A DNA stretch of 64,000 nt from Dichetophora obliterata (lineage: Eukaryota; Arthropoda; Insecta; Diptera; Sciomyzidae). Every line of letters starts with the position of its first letter. Within the stretch, counting starts at the first letter, position 1. Location: positions 74,634,636 through 74,698,635 of the forward strand of contig OY986438.1 of assembly GCA_963920525.1 (NCBI GenBank), in the 5' to 3' direction. The translations under genes were made by a program, and so were the position numbers. Below the pieces are notes generated by a model. The model was not told the origin of the DNA and did not search any database. It saw only the letters and a program-made list of their open reading frames with translations. Shown in pieces: positions 1 to 9,515 of the stretch.

Positions 1-536
1 GCAAGTCAAGTTTGGTCCCCAAGTAGAGAGAATCCAAAAACGTTTTGTTCGGTTTGCTCTAAGGGGCTTAAGTGCAACTGATACTTTAAACCTTCCTCCT
101 TATGAGGATCGTTTAAAACTTTTAAAAATGCAATCTTTGAATGAGAGAAGGAAGTCTGCAGATATCGTCTATTTACACCAACTCATAACTGGTGTATTCG
201 ATTCACCAGAACTTCTAACTCTTATAAATTTTAACACTAACCGTAAAAGCAGTAGAAATGCTAACAATTTAATTTACTTACCTTTTAGTAGAACAAATTA
301 TATGGCTACTGCTCCTTTACATCGCATGAGTACCTTTGTTAACAACTGTAGCTTTTTTGATGTTAACTTATCGAAAGGTCAACTCAAAAGTAGATTGAAA
401 ACTAATGTATGATTAGATCTATGTAAACGCATGGTTAGTTGTTATGTCTTGTGTTGTCCCTGAGCCCAACCCATATTATGGAGGGTAAATTTTTCTCACT
501 TTGGATTGTTTTGGACCGCTCTTATCGATATCATTG
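1..536 (+). mobile_element. 3' end of a jockey/CR1-type non-LTR retrotransposon (J1 family), 5' cut by window edge
   Basis: The left edge enters the C-terminal part of a non-LTR reverse transcriptase ORF that ends at 412. It is followed by a 3' UTR containing a run shared with the reverse-strand copy at 17466-18010. The two copies align from the RT C-terminus to the last shared bases GATATCATT. This copy lacks about 20 bases present in the other just upstream of the motif RIQKRFVRF. No poly-A or A-rich tail is visible; the element runs into a MITE at 537. Confidence 0.85.
2..412 (+). pseudogene. Non-LTR reverse transcriptase, C-terminal fragment
   Basis: An open frame encodes the post-RT region typical of jockey/CR1-group ORF2 proteins, including RKRFVRFAL-like and LPPYEDRLKLL segments, an NERR motif and the terminal LKSRLKTNV. 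The catalytic core lies outside the window. The methionine at 128 is internal, not a start: the frame is homologous upstream of it, and the same residues sit mid-protein in the copy at 17587-18523. The approximately 20-base deletion near base 25 shifts or removes a few residues. It would be non-functional as it stands. Confidence 0.8.
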
Positions 537-858
537 GGGCTATTCACGGTTTGAGCGTACTTTTAACAAATCGTATTTATAGCATTTGTTATTGTTCGAA
601 TTGTGAGCACCTCGCCATGTGACTGTCGTATAAAAAGACTGTGCAACTCTATGATGTATGTGATTATGCGGCTGTAGACAGAGCATAAAAATACGAGGTA
701 CAAAAAACACCTCCAAGGGCTGCTTTTATTTACGAGTGCCTGTGTATTTGCATTTGTATGCAAAACAACAGCAAAGCAAAATGCGCTTTCGTAAATTGGC
801 GTACAAATAGCGGATCGAACAAATGGCAGACCAGCGTATTCGAACTGTGAATGGCCTT
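537..858. mobile_element. 322-bp MITE with imperfect terminal inverted repeats and 4-bp ATTG target duplication
   Basis: The left end GGGCTATTCACGG and the right end CTGTGAATGGCC form an imperfect terminal inverted repeat. ATTG occurs at 533-536 and 859-862. The related locus at 17383-18010 (inverted) has the two flanks directly joined with a single ATTG, so it is an empty site. No coding potential was seen. The superfamily is unknown; a 4-bp duplication would fit several DNA transposon groups. Confidence 0.75.
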
Positions 859-859
859 A

Positions 860-1420
860 TTGAGATGTTTTGGTGTTATTTGGGCTGGTTCTTAAGATGA
901 TCCAATGCGGAGAAAGTGCGAAAAAGCTGTAGTAGCTGAACTCTATTGTTATTGCATGTATTACATCTGAAAACACGCGTGAAATAAAATTTGAGCCGTT
1001 GTCTGTTATTAACACCCTTGGTGTGTTGTGGCGAGTTATAATTTCGTTAAAAAATGCTTTCGATATCGTGCTTGCCTCGGCATCTGGTATCGCAACACAG
1101 GCCATATATTTCGAAAAATCATCTTGAAACGTTAAAATGTATTTATTACCAGATACAGTCTCTGGCAATATGCCGACTATATCCATAAAAACTTTGTCAA
1201 ACGGACGTGTTGGTGTGTCTGTCAATACCATAGGCATTTTGGTGAGTCTAGAACTTTTATTTATTTGACATTTATTACATTTTTTCACATTCCTTAATTT
1301 CCTTTTGCATTCCCTTCCATTTGTATTGTTTTCTTATTCTAAAGTACGTTCTCAGCGCTCCCTGATGTCCTCCCAATGGCAAATTATGAAAATCCTTTAA
1401 TATTCTCTCTATATCCTTCC
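860..1420 (-). pseudogene. Gypsy-type integrase, truncated
   Basis: The N-terminal HHCC zinc-binding motif spans a frame change near 1280: the two His lie in HNLPLGGHQG and the two Cys in CNKCQINK. The catalytic core follows with Asp in FMDIVG and Asp in ITDNGSNF, but the expected third acidic residue is missing. After VFSDV the frame runs into sequence (860-955) that still resembles integrase DNA with indels. The same 75-80 bases recur at 17383-17462. The GPY/F region and any env are lost. Family membership is firm; function is lost. Confidence 0.8.
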
Positions 1421-2162
1421 TATCTGTTAGGATTTCTATGTTATTATTGGCTTGTTGTTCTATTCCCTCATCCACTTCCGCTAGTGAATCCGTGTTTTCT
1501 TTAGTTTCTTCGGCTGCTTCTTTTTCTCTTGCTTTAGATCTGGTTTGAACTACAACTATCTCTTGGTTCTGCTGTGGTATTCTGCTCAGTGCGTCTGCAT
1601 TTAAATTCTTTTTACCTGGTTTATAAATTATTTCGAAATCGTACTCTGACATCTTGTGTCTAAACCTTGCTAGTCTTGATGTTTGGTCCTTCAGATTCGC
1701 TATTCCTCTCAATGGTTGGTGATCTGTATATATCTTGAACGGCCTTCCTAATAAATATGCTCTAAAATTTTTTGTCGCCCAAACAATCGCTAAAAACTCT
1801 TTTTCTATTGTTGAGTACCCTTTTTCAGCGTTATTCAATGATCGACTGGCAAACGCAATTGGTCGATCTTCTCCTACTTCCCCTTGAGACAGGACTGCCC
1901 CTAATGCGTCTCCACTTGCGTCCGTAGTTAATAAAAACGGTTTGCTAAAGTCGGGATATGCCAAAATGTGTGATGAAGTCACTGCTTCTTTTATTTTTTC
2001 GAACGCTTCCTGACACTTCTCTGACCATTGGAACTTGTTATCCTTCTTCAGTAAATTATTTATGGGTGACGCCATCTGTGACATATTTTTTATAAATTTT
2101 CTATAATAATTAGCTAAGCCTAAAAATGCCTGAAAAATTAAAATGCGTAAAGGATATCCCAA
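1275..2162 (-). pseudogene. Gypsy-type RT thumb, RNase H and integrase zinc finger
   Basis: The segment starts with FLGLANYYRKF, the conserved end of the RT connection. RNase H follows with its catalytic acidic residues visible: Asp in TTDASGDALG, Glu in EKEFLAI, Asp in YTDHQPL and Asp in NADALSR. Next come an acidic, lysine-rich linker and the first half of the integrase zinc motif. The apparent start methionine lies inside the antisense arm of the palindrome at 2133-2226, so it is an artefact. The segment belongs to the same polyprotein as the 2138-4390 frame. Confidence 0.85.
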
Positions 2163-2226
2163 TACCGAGAAATAGGAAGGAGGCTATTTCTCGGTATTGG
2201 GATATCCTTTACGCATTTTAATTTTT
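2133..2226. repeat. Perfect 43-bp inverted repeat with 8-nt loop, inside pol
   Basis: Bases 2133-2175 are exactly complementary to 2184-2226, with 2176-2183 as the loop. The right arm is in the sense orientation for pol (encoding VKDIPIP) and the left arm is its antisense copy. It separates the RT frame from the RNase H frame. Confidence 0.95.
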
Positions 2227-4390
2227 GTGGATCTGGTAGCGCTCCTAATTCCGAACATTTGTGTCCCAGGTAAGCTATTTCCCTGCGAAGAAACTGACAC
2301 TTTTCCGTATTCAATTTTAAGCTATTTTCTCTAAGTCTCTGGAATACTTGTGCTAATCTTTCTCCATGGTGCTGTAGATTTTTGCCATAAATTACCACAT
2401 CATCTAAATAAACAAAACAATCTATTCCTTGTAATCCTGTCAGTATATTATTCATCAATCGCTGAAAAGTCGCTGGAGCTCCGGTGAGTCCAAATGGCAT
2501 TCTATTGAATTCGTAATGACCAAATGCGGTACTAAATGCTGTCTTTTGTCTGTCTTTTTTACTCATGAGAACCTGATGGTACCCACTAGCCAAATCTAAT
2601 GTTGAAAAATACCTACAGTGCCCTAATTGATCTAATATTTCATCAATTCTTGGTATTGGGAAAACTTGCTTAATTGTTGCGTCATTTACCTTTCTGAAAT
2701 CTATTACTAATCTCCACTTTTTCATACCATCGCTTCCTGCTTTCTTAGGAACTAACAGCAATGGTGAATTCCAAGGTGATTTGCTTGGCCTAATAATGTC
2801 GTCTTCTAACAGCTGTTCTACCTGTTTTTGAATTTCTTCTCTATGCGCCTGAGGTAATCTATATTGTTTCTGATTTATAGGAGGCGGATTTGCTTGAACC
2901 TGAATTTCATGTTCTATCACTGGAGTATATGTTAATGTATCCCCTTCCAATAGGAAAATATCATGGTATGCTGTTATTAAATTTTCTATAGCAGACCTTT
3001 CCTCTACGTTCAAACTTTCATCTAATTTAATTGTTTGTGTTAATTTTTTAATCCTTTCTTTTACTTTACACTCGTTTACTCCATACATTGAGCCTGACTT
3101 CATTTTAAATATATTATAATTGGAAAATTTCGGTTTATAGTACCTCGGCAAGATAACATCTTCATTATTTGAATTCAATATAGATACATAAGCGGTATCT
3201 TTCTCTACCTTTGTTAAACTTTCTCCTAAATAAACCCCTGGCATAATCTCCTGTTTATGTACAATTACCACCGGAATTTTAGTCTCTACTTTAATTCTTA
3301 CTGTTTGTATGGTTCTAGCTTTTATTTTCATTTCCTCACTGTAATTAATTGAGCTTAACTCATTCATTTGTTTCAATGGTAATTTTATATTACCTCCTTC
3401 TTTGTCATATATAGTTAATGATTTATCTATCGTATTTATTATGGTTTTATTCCATAAATTATCCCGGCCTAATATGCCATCTGCAGGCAGTCCTTGTTCT
3501 AATGCAACTACGTGCAACTTAAAACTAAGATTATGTACCTCGTCATGTTCTATCTTCACTGACCCAAGTGTTTTCGCGAAACCTCCGAATGCTCCACACA
3601 AATTTTTTATTTCTTTTCTCCTGTCCTCCATTGTTTTTAATGCATTTTGTTTCACTAAGCTCGTGTCTGCTCCGGAGTCTACAAGAAGAATGAGTCTACC
3701 ATTTATAGCCTTCTTGCAAGGAATTTCTATAAACACATCATCTACCTTGGAGATTCCCAAACATTCACCCTTTTTCTTTTCCAACACCGTCATATTTTTA
3801 TACCAACCATCCTGTGTTATATTTTCACTTAATTTTTCTAATTCCACATTGCATTTCTCTTGTATTATATTTTCGTTTAATTTCTCGAATACCATATCTG
3901 ATTTTTCTTCTATCATATTTCCATTTAATTTCCCTGCTGCCTCATTGACTTTTTTCTTTCTTACGTTTTCATTTAACTTTTCTGCTACCACATTGAATTT
4001 TTCTTCTCTCATATTTCCATTTAATTTTTCTAATAGCACGTTGCATTTTTCTTTTATTTTCCCGAGTGTTTCTATAACCTTTGCTGATGTTGCCTGCAAT
4101 GACTCGACTGTTTCATTCGATTCTGGGCTTGTGTTCTCTACATTCCTTTCTGAATGAGGTGTACAGAAATTTACAATCCTTTCGGATGTCAAATTCTCTG
4201 TTACTACTGAATGATCTGTTACTGAACTTTCCACTGGCTTGGATGTACAGATATTCACAATCTTTTCAGATGTCGAATGATCTGTTACTGAACTATCTCC
4301 TGGCTTGGATGTACATATATTCACAATCTTTTTAGACGTAGAATTATCTGTTACTATCCTTTCTATTGACTTGGATGTACAGATATTCAC
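2138..4390 (-). pseudogene. Gypsy-type pol: repeat-rich N-terminus, aspartic protease and reverse transcriptase
   Basis: About 750 residues are open. The first roughly 90 are 22-residue repeats (NICTSKP...VTDHS), followed by five 16-residue EKLN repeats. A retroviral-type protease carries LVDSGADTSLV near residue 235. The RT contains the WRLVIDFRKVN block, motif A in LDLASGYHQ, FGLTGAPATFQ, and YLDDVVIYG as the YxDD box. The frame then reads into the antisense arm of the 43-bp palindrome and stops. RT is therefore complete through its catalytic core but cut off from RNase H. Without the palindrome, the next frame would be a plausible continuation. Confidence 0.9.
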
Positions 4391-4420
4391 AATCTTTTTA
4401 GATGTCGAATGATCTGTTAC
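3805..4420 (-). repeat. Two adjacent in-frame minisatellites in pol: 66-bp and 48-bp units
   Basis: GGATGTACA recurs at 4241, 4307 and 4373, a 66-bp (22-codon) period with a degenerate copy near 4160. Immediately downstream in the reading direction, about 3805-4050, are five 48-bp units encoding EKLN(G/E)N-type 16-residue repeats. Both unit lengths are multiples of three and keep the frame open. Confidence 0.85.
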
Positions 4421-4464
4421 TATCTTGGTCGGCCTAAGTGTTCTTTTATTTCGGGGGTCCCAGC

Positions 4465-5991
4465 TTATTGGCCTTTGCGGGGCCCCTGAAAGTTTCCCTG
4501 CCTATTCTCCCAGTTTCTCTTAGCGTAGCAGTCTTTTTCCATGTGGCCTAACCTGTTACACCGCCTACATTCAATCGCTTTATTTGGTCCCTGTTTTTGT
4601 ATTTTTTCCTCATTATTTCTGAATGGATTTTTTGCGTTAAAATTTCCCTCATATTTTTTTTTCTCCATTTTATCACTTCTGGGTTTAAATTCTTGGGCAC
4701 ATTTCCACCCCTTTTCGTGCCCATATTCCTGGCATTTTTTGCAATATGGTGTGTTTCTCCTTGTTATACACACGTCCCTGGTATGCCCTCGCTCCTGGCA
4801 AAATGAGCACCTTATAGCATTTGTCAATTGTTTTTCATCCTCTTCCTGTATACTATACTGCCCTCTTTGTTCCTGATTTCTTTCCCGGGGAAACCTTATT
4901 CCCTGTTTGCCCTGGTACTCTTGCCCATAGTCCTTATGGCCTTGTGCGGTTCTCCCTAGCTCACCTCCTTTTAACATGATCTCCATTTCTAACGCCTTTT
5001 TTTCTAACGCTGCGAGACCCAAACCGGTTGTCGTTAATAAAATTGTTCGTAGGTTCGGGTCGGAGACGCCCACCTTAAACGCACTAACGACTGAACTACT
5101 TAGCTGTTCCCACAGGATACCGTCATCACCTACTAGATCTCTACCCCGAGACTCTATGTCGCTTATTCTGTTTGCGAACGAACTTAACTTCTCTCCCGGC
5201 CTTTTGACGCAATGCGATAGTTCCATTATCAACGTGTTATACGTTGTTTCCTTAAGGTACTTCGCTTTTATTGCCCCATAGAGTTCCTCAACCTTGCCAA
5301 ATTTCTTACTCCTGCAAAACTCAAATGCTTCTCCATGTAACCTTAATTTCACACAATCTGTGAAATCCTGTGCCTCTACTGGTTTCACCGCTTTGAATGC
5401 CAACTCGCATCCTTGTATAAACCTATAAACTTCTGCCGGTGACTCAGTACCTGAAAATAGCGGTACTAAGTTACTCACCGTTTTGGCTATTTCACTTATA
5501 TTCATTTTAAAGGTTGTTGGTACTACTACTGTTTCTCGGTCTCTTCTTACCAACTTTAAACTTTCTATTTTTCGTTGAGCTTACTGCAATTTCTTCTCAC
5601 ACTCTGTGTGTTCGTTCTCGACTAACTGTTTTACTAACTCCTCGGAGATATTCTTATTTCCCACTATTTTTCTCAATTTTAAGTTTTCGTCCTCAATTTC
5701 CCTTATTCCTTCTTCTGTCTCTTCGAGTTGTATCCTTATTGCGTGATATTTCTTTTCGATATCCCTGAATCGCTCGTTCAGGTCCTCCTTTTCCTCAACA
5801 GATGCCCTTGACTCACTATGTACTAGCTGCGTAAAAATTTGCAGGACAACCTCTGCCTCCTCTGCTTTACCTAATTCTTTTGAATCATACACCCCTTTTT
5901 TTACTGCTTCAAAATCTTTTCTTGAATTACAAAAATGTTCTATTTCACTCCACAATTGTTCTATGAAACTGTCAAATTCTGCCTGCGCCAT
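4465..5991 (-). pseudogene. Gypsy-type Gag with coiled coil and three CCHC zinc knuckles, one in-frame stop
   Basis: A single frame starts at the methionine at 5991. About 136 residues are rich in Glu and Lys with heptad-like spacing (probable coiled coil). A TAA at 5581-5583 interrupts, and the same frame continues to 4465. The second part holds a capsid-like domain and a nucleocapsid with CSFCQERGHTRDVC, CKKCQEYGHEKGWKC and CRRCNRLGHMEKDC. Gag binds and packages the element RNA. Because the frame is otherwise uninterrupted on both sides, the stop looks like a single substitution, although a two-ORF layout cannot be excluded. Confidence 0.85.
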
Positions 5992-6552
5992 GTGAAAATA
6001 TGGAATTTAACAAAAGACATGCTATTTAGTTTTTATTTATATAAATCTATTCTTTTTCAGTAATTCAGTAATTAGCTTTCATATAAACATATCAAAGCAA
6101 CAATTGATGCATAGGCTATAAAAGCTTTGTTTCCAATTCATGTATAAATAAGTATTTTATTTGTATTTTGCCAAATAAGTGACGAAAACCCCGACACAAT
6201 TTAAGTTTTATTTTTATGTTCAAAATTTGCCATGATATCTCTTGCCGTTGACTGGTTCTCTTTGTAGTTGTGTCCTTTTCCACGGTGATTTAGTTCTTAA
6301 AAAAAAATCCTTGCTGTTGACCAACTGCATCTGCTTCGTAAAATTCCAGCATCGCCTTGAAGTGGATCCAAAAAAAAAATTCTGTTGAATTAAACAAAAA
6401 ACATAAGGTTTTAAACGAAACTTAAACCTTGAACAAAGAAACTTTTATTCCTGCCAGCCTCTTTCCGAGAGGTGGTGGAAGATTTTGAATTGCAAACTTA
6501 GAAAGGTTCAACCGAAACTTAAACCATTATATAAAAGTAAATAGGATCTATT

Positions 6553-6975
6553 ATCCTCAATGTTCCCGTGAACAAAAAAAACCCACCAAAAATTTTCCTT
6601 CACAAAGAAAAAAAAATTTTAGCTTCAAAATTCCCTATCAAAAAAAATTCCATTCGTTTACAATTTTTTAAAAAAAACTTAAAAAAAATATCCTTATTGT
6701 TCCTGTAACAATAGGGATCCTAACAAAAATTTAAATTCCATAAAAATTTTTTTTTTCATTCCAAAATATCCTTGTTGTTCCTGTAACAACAAGGTACCAC
6801 CGATCACTTTGAATCCCTAAAAAAACCAATGTCCTTACTGTTCCCATAACAGAAGGATCTAATAAAAATTGTACTCCTCTAAAAAATTTTTAAAAATTAA
6901 ACAAACAAAAAATATCCTTATTGTTCCTGTAACAATAAGGATCCTAACATCCTTGCTGTCCCCGTGAACAGAAGG
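6553..6975 (-). repeat. Series of about six hairpin-forming repeats in the gypsy leader
   Basis: Copies at 6553-6577 (weak), 6691-6715, 6769-6794, 6832-6855, 6914-6940 and 6950-6975 share the pattern CCTT-RYTGTT-loop-AACARY-AAGG. The arms pair around a 5-nt loop (CCTGT or similar), and several copies end in GGATC(C). Stem positions that differ between copies mostly change on both arms. They lie between gag and the primer-binding site, so they would be transcribed in the genomic RNA leader. Confidence 0.8.
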
Positions 6976-6978
6976 ATC

Positions 6979-6993
6979 CTACCGGCTGCGCCA
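6979..6993 (-). promoter_or_regulatory. Putative tRNA primer-binding site
   Basis: Read on the reverse strand, TGGCGCAGCCGGTAG starts with the TGG expected for pairing to a tRNA CCA end. It closely resembles the primer-binding site of 17.6/297-group elements as I remember it. It sits about 1 kb upstream of gag and just inside the presumed LTR end. Confidence 0.65.
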
Positions 6994-7440
6994 TTTTGTT
7001 GCGTCCTCCCGTGAGGATGCGCATAGGTCCTATTCGTGGCCCTACTTGTCGGACTGGGAACTCGTCCCAAATCCTGGTTATTATTTCTCACCTTATTGTG
7101 CTAGGCATGGTGAGTTATGCCGGTCTGTAGGCAGCCGTGAGGGTGCCGGAATGTTATTATACTTACTCCTGGTATCCTTTGGATCGAAAAACTGGTCTTC
7201 CTTTAGAGAAATGATTGGTGTCCTCCGACTGGAATATATCGCCTTCTTCAGTAACAAGCAATTGGTTCTTATGGTTTTGATTTTACTCACATTAATTCCA
7301 TTTATTTTAGCGGGGACCAGATATTTATAACATATCTGGCCGCGCTTCTTCTTCTTCATTTTTACAAACTTAATTCTACTTATTGATTAATCAGCGGATG
7401 CTTAATTTATCTTCCGCCTATTGCACAATAATTTAACTTC
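6994..7440 (-). repeat. Presumed 5' LTR region of the gypsy element, outer boundary unresolved
   Basis: Sequence to the right of the primer-binding site must be LTR if that site is real. On the reverse strand it ends ...GACGCAACA before a 3-nt spacer. A TAACT at about 7433-7437 or a CAACA further right (about 7641 or 7984) could mark the other end, but no partner LTR exists to decide. Confidence 0.4.
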
Positions 7441-8169
7441 ATTATTAGGTTCTTAATCTAGTTTTGTATTATTTGCTTACAATTAATTCTTATTTTAAAA
7501 CATATTCATACATACTTATTAAATATTGCCAACTTTGGCTACGCAAACATACAAACATGTATAACATGTGTAATTGGGTCATATTCCAACGTTAAATTCT
7601 TATTTAAATTATACTTGTTTTGCCAAACTGTGTTTATGTTAAATACAACAATAAAATATTACAATTAATTTACCTCTGGTTTTTGCATGCTCAGCAGTTT
7701 ACGCTGGCCGCACAGAAGTAAATTGTTGGCTTTATTTTATTGTCTTTAAATGAAATGAAAACTGATCGCCCAGTTGTTGTTGCGGTAGATCAGTGTTCAT
7801 TTTATTGTCTTACTTTTGGTTTGTTTATTTTACTGGCCTTGGCATTGAATTCATATAAAAGTGCCGCAATGCAATGAGTGTTGATCGCTCGCTTAGTTGT
7901 TACGGTGGATCAACTTTCATTGCCAGCACTTGGCCACTAGTAAAAAGACAATACTTTGGGGAATACCTCGTTGTGAGTCACAACAGGGGGAGGAGTCTTT
8001 GCTTTGCTTATTTTTGATGACATTGGGGTTGGAGTGGTCTGGATGGTGATTGCGTCAGCAGTATTTATTTTTTACTTCTTCAAATTTTCTACAAACATTT
8101 TGGTCTGAGCACATATGGGCTCCACTTGTCTGTGCTTAAAAACGAGTCACATTTTCAGGGATTCCCGAT
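7440..8169. other. Non-coding spacer with two related hairpins
   Basis: No coding potential was recognised. It contains the hairpins at 7753-7802 and 7871-7923 and AT-rich sequence. A G-rich stretch at 7985-8035 has a loose echo near 8375-8420. Confidence 0.5.
7753..7923. repeat. Two related imperfect hairpins about 120 bp apart
   Basis: Arms 7753-7767/7788-7802 (one mismatch) and 7871-7886/7908-7923 (two mismatches) enclose similar loops containing AGTTGTT..CGGT. The stem sequence differs between the two (ACTGATC versus GTTGATC), with matching changes in the opposite arm. Confidence 0.65.
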
Positions 8170-8178
8170 GCATGTACC

Positions 8179-8348
8179 CATGGTGTAAGAAGTCAAGGTG
8201 TTAGTGATGTCTAAATGTTTTTCTAAAACTGTCAAACTTGTGAATGAGTGAAAGAGACAGAAAAGTTGATTTTGCATGGTTTGACTTTTTTTGTTGAATT
8301 TTTACAGCAAAAATCAAAATTCGCTATCACCTTGATTTCTTACACCAT
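8179..8348. mobile_element. 170-bp MITE with about 28-bp TIRs and 9-bp target duplication
   Basis: GCATGTACC is present on both sides (8170-8178 and 8349-8357). The left terminus CATGGTGTAAGAAGTCAAGG is mirrored at the right by CCTTGATTTCTTACACCAT. The interior is non-coding. A 9-bp duplication would fit Mutator-like elements, but no transposase is available to confirm this. Confidence 0.8.
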
Positions 8349-8780
8349 GCATGTACCAATGTTTACGTAAGCATTGGAGGGTGGGTAAGAGCTTTGCTTA
8401 GTTTTGCTGACGAGGGTGGTTAATAATTGCAAATATCTGCTATTAATTGCAAATAAAAGTGTGGTTTTGTAGAATGCTTTCAGCTGTTTTCAAAAGACTT
8501 TGAAGAGGCACTTCTGCAGAGCACTCGGCACTCGGCAACTATAATTGGCTTTGGCAATAGCGTATTTTCAAACTTTTTAAAGCATAATAACTTGGAAGGC
8601 AATATTCGTGAAGTGAGTTAATAACAGAACGTAAATAACAATATGTTCGTTTCGAAAAATTTAAATTGGTTATTAAGGCTAAGGTTTTCATGTGATAAGC
8701 ACTTATCATTTATTTTACTATAGCTGTTCTGTTTTTCGATTTGGTCTGCAGCTTTTTTAATTCTTGTGGTGACTTTGAAT

Positions 8781-9507
8781 TAGAGCTCCAACTTAAGCAC
8801 GTGGTTGTGCTTGTGAAGTTTCGAACTACACGTGTACACGGAAGTTCGTTTTTGAAAACACGTACTCGAACTACACGTAAAGGCTAAACACGTACTACAC
8901 GTGTAGCAAAAGTACGTGTATATGAGTACACGCGTTCACTCGTTCACGTTTTTAAGAATTCGCGTTTTCACGATTTAGATGCATCCAAGCCAATTCCCAT
9001 AGGTTTTATTGTCTTTGAACAAGAGATTATATAACAATAAGTTTGGCTAGCTTTTTATAGTGTACTGGAGCTTGTTGGCGCTTCATAGGCTTCAATTGCT
9101 GGCTAATAGCTGGCGTTTTATGGTTTCTATGGAATCTTTTATATGGTTGCACTGGGACGACTACTCACTTACTGGATGAGTTATTGTATCAATTATGGCT
9201 TAAATAGAAACCTTGGACAAGAAATCTATACTTTCATGGTCTTAGTTCTTGTTATTGTTATAGTGCCGGGATGAATGATACGATTGTCTATCGAATGAAA
9301 TATTTTTGACGAAAGCGTCCACGAAACCCATAAAAGAAACGTGAACACGTAAATCCGTAAACCAATGTTCCCGTGTACACGTGAACACATGAACACGTGT
9401 AGTACGTGTTTAGCATTCACGTGTAGTTCGAGTACGTGAATTTTTAAAATGATCGTAAAAACACGTTTACTCGTACTGCACGTATTCGCGTGAAAATACA
9501 AGCTCTA
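8781..9507. mobile_element. 727-bp non-autonomous hAT-like element with dense ACACGT subterminal arrays
   Basis: The 8-bp duplication CTTTGAAT lies at 8773-8780 and 9508-9515. The termini are TAGAGCT and AGCTCTA, matching the YARNG start of hAT ends. Within about 170 bp of both ends there are many ACACGT/CACGTG motifs in inverted arrangement (about 8830-8950 and 9345-9490). The interior (9000-9300) is not coding. In hAT elements, subterminal repeats are transposase-binding sites; the assignment is by ends and duplication only. Confidence 0.8.
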
Positions 9508-9515
9508 CTTTGAAT

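Larger units (their letters stand above)
859..7440 (-). mobile_element. Ty3/gypsy LTR retrotransposon (17.6/297-like pol), reverse strand, 3' end missing
   Basis: Read on the reverse strand the order is putative 5' LTR (right of about 6994), primer-binding site, a 1-kb leader with hairpins, gag with three zinc knuckles, protease, RT, RNase H and integrase. The integrase decays after its second catalytic Asp, and the 3' LTR is absent, replaced by the MITE and non-LTR sequence at the left. Gag carries one stop codon, and pol is broken by a 94-bp palindrome. The outer LTR boundary near 7440 is a guess, because no second LTR is available for comparison. Confidence 0.75.

Noticed and set aside
3402..4157. 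Forward-strand 251-codon ORF
   Set aside because: It is the complement of the gypsy pol repeat/protease region and has a low-complexity Phe/Ser composition.
6000..7000. Su(Hw)-type insulator array as in Drosophila gypsy
   Set aside because: The leader repeats do not match the YRTTGCATACCY-type consensus; only one remote TGCATA occurs, near 6108.
7046..7330. 94-codon forward ORF with a hydrophobic C-terminus
   Set aside because: It lies in the presumed LTR antisense strand and has no recognisable family.
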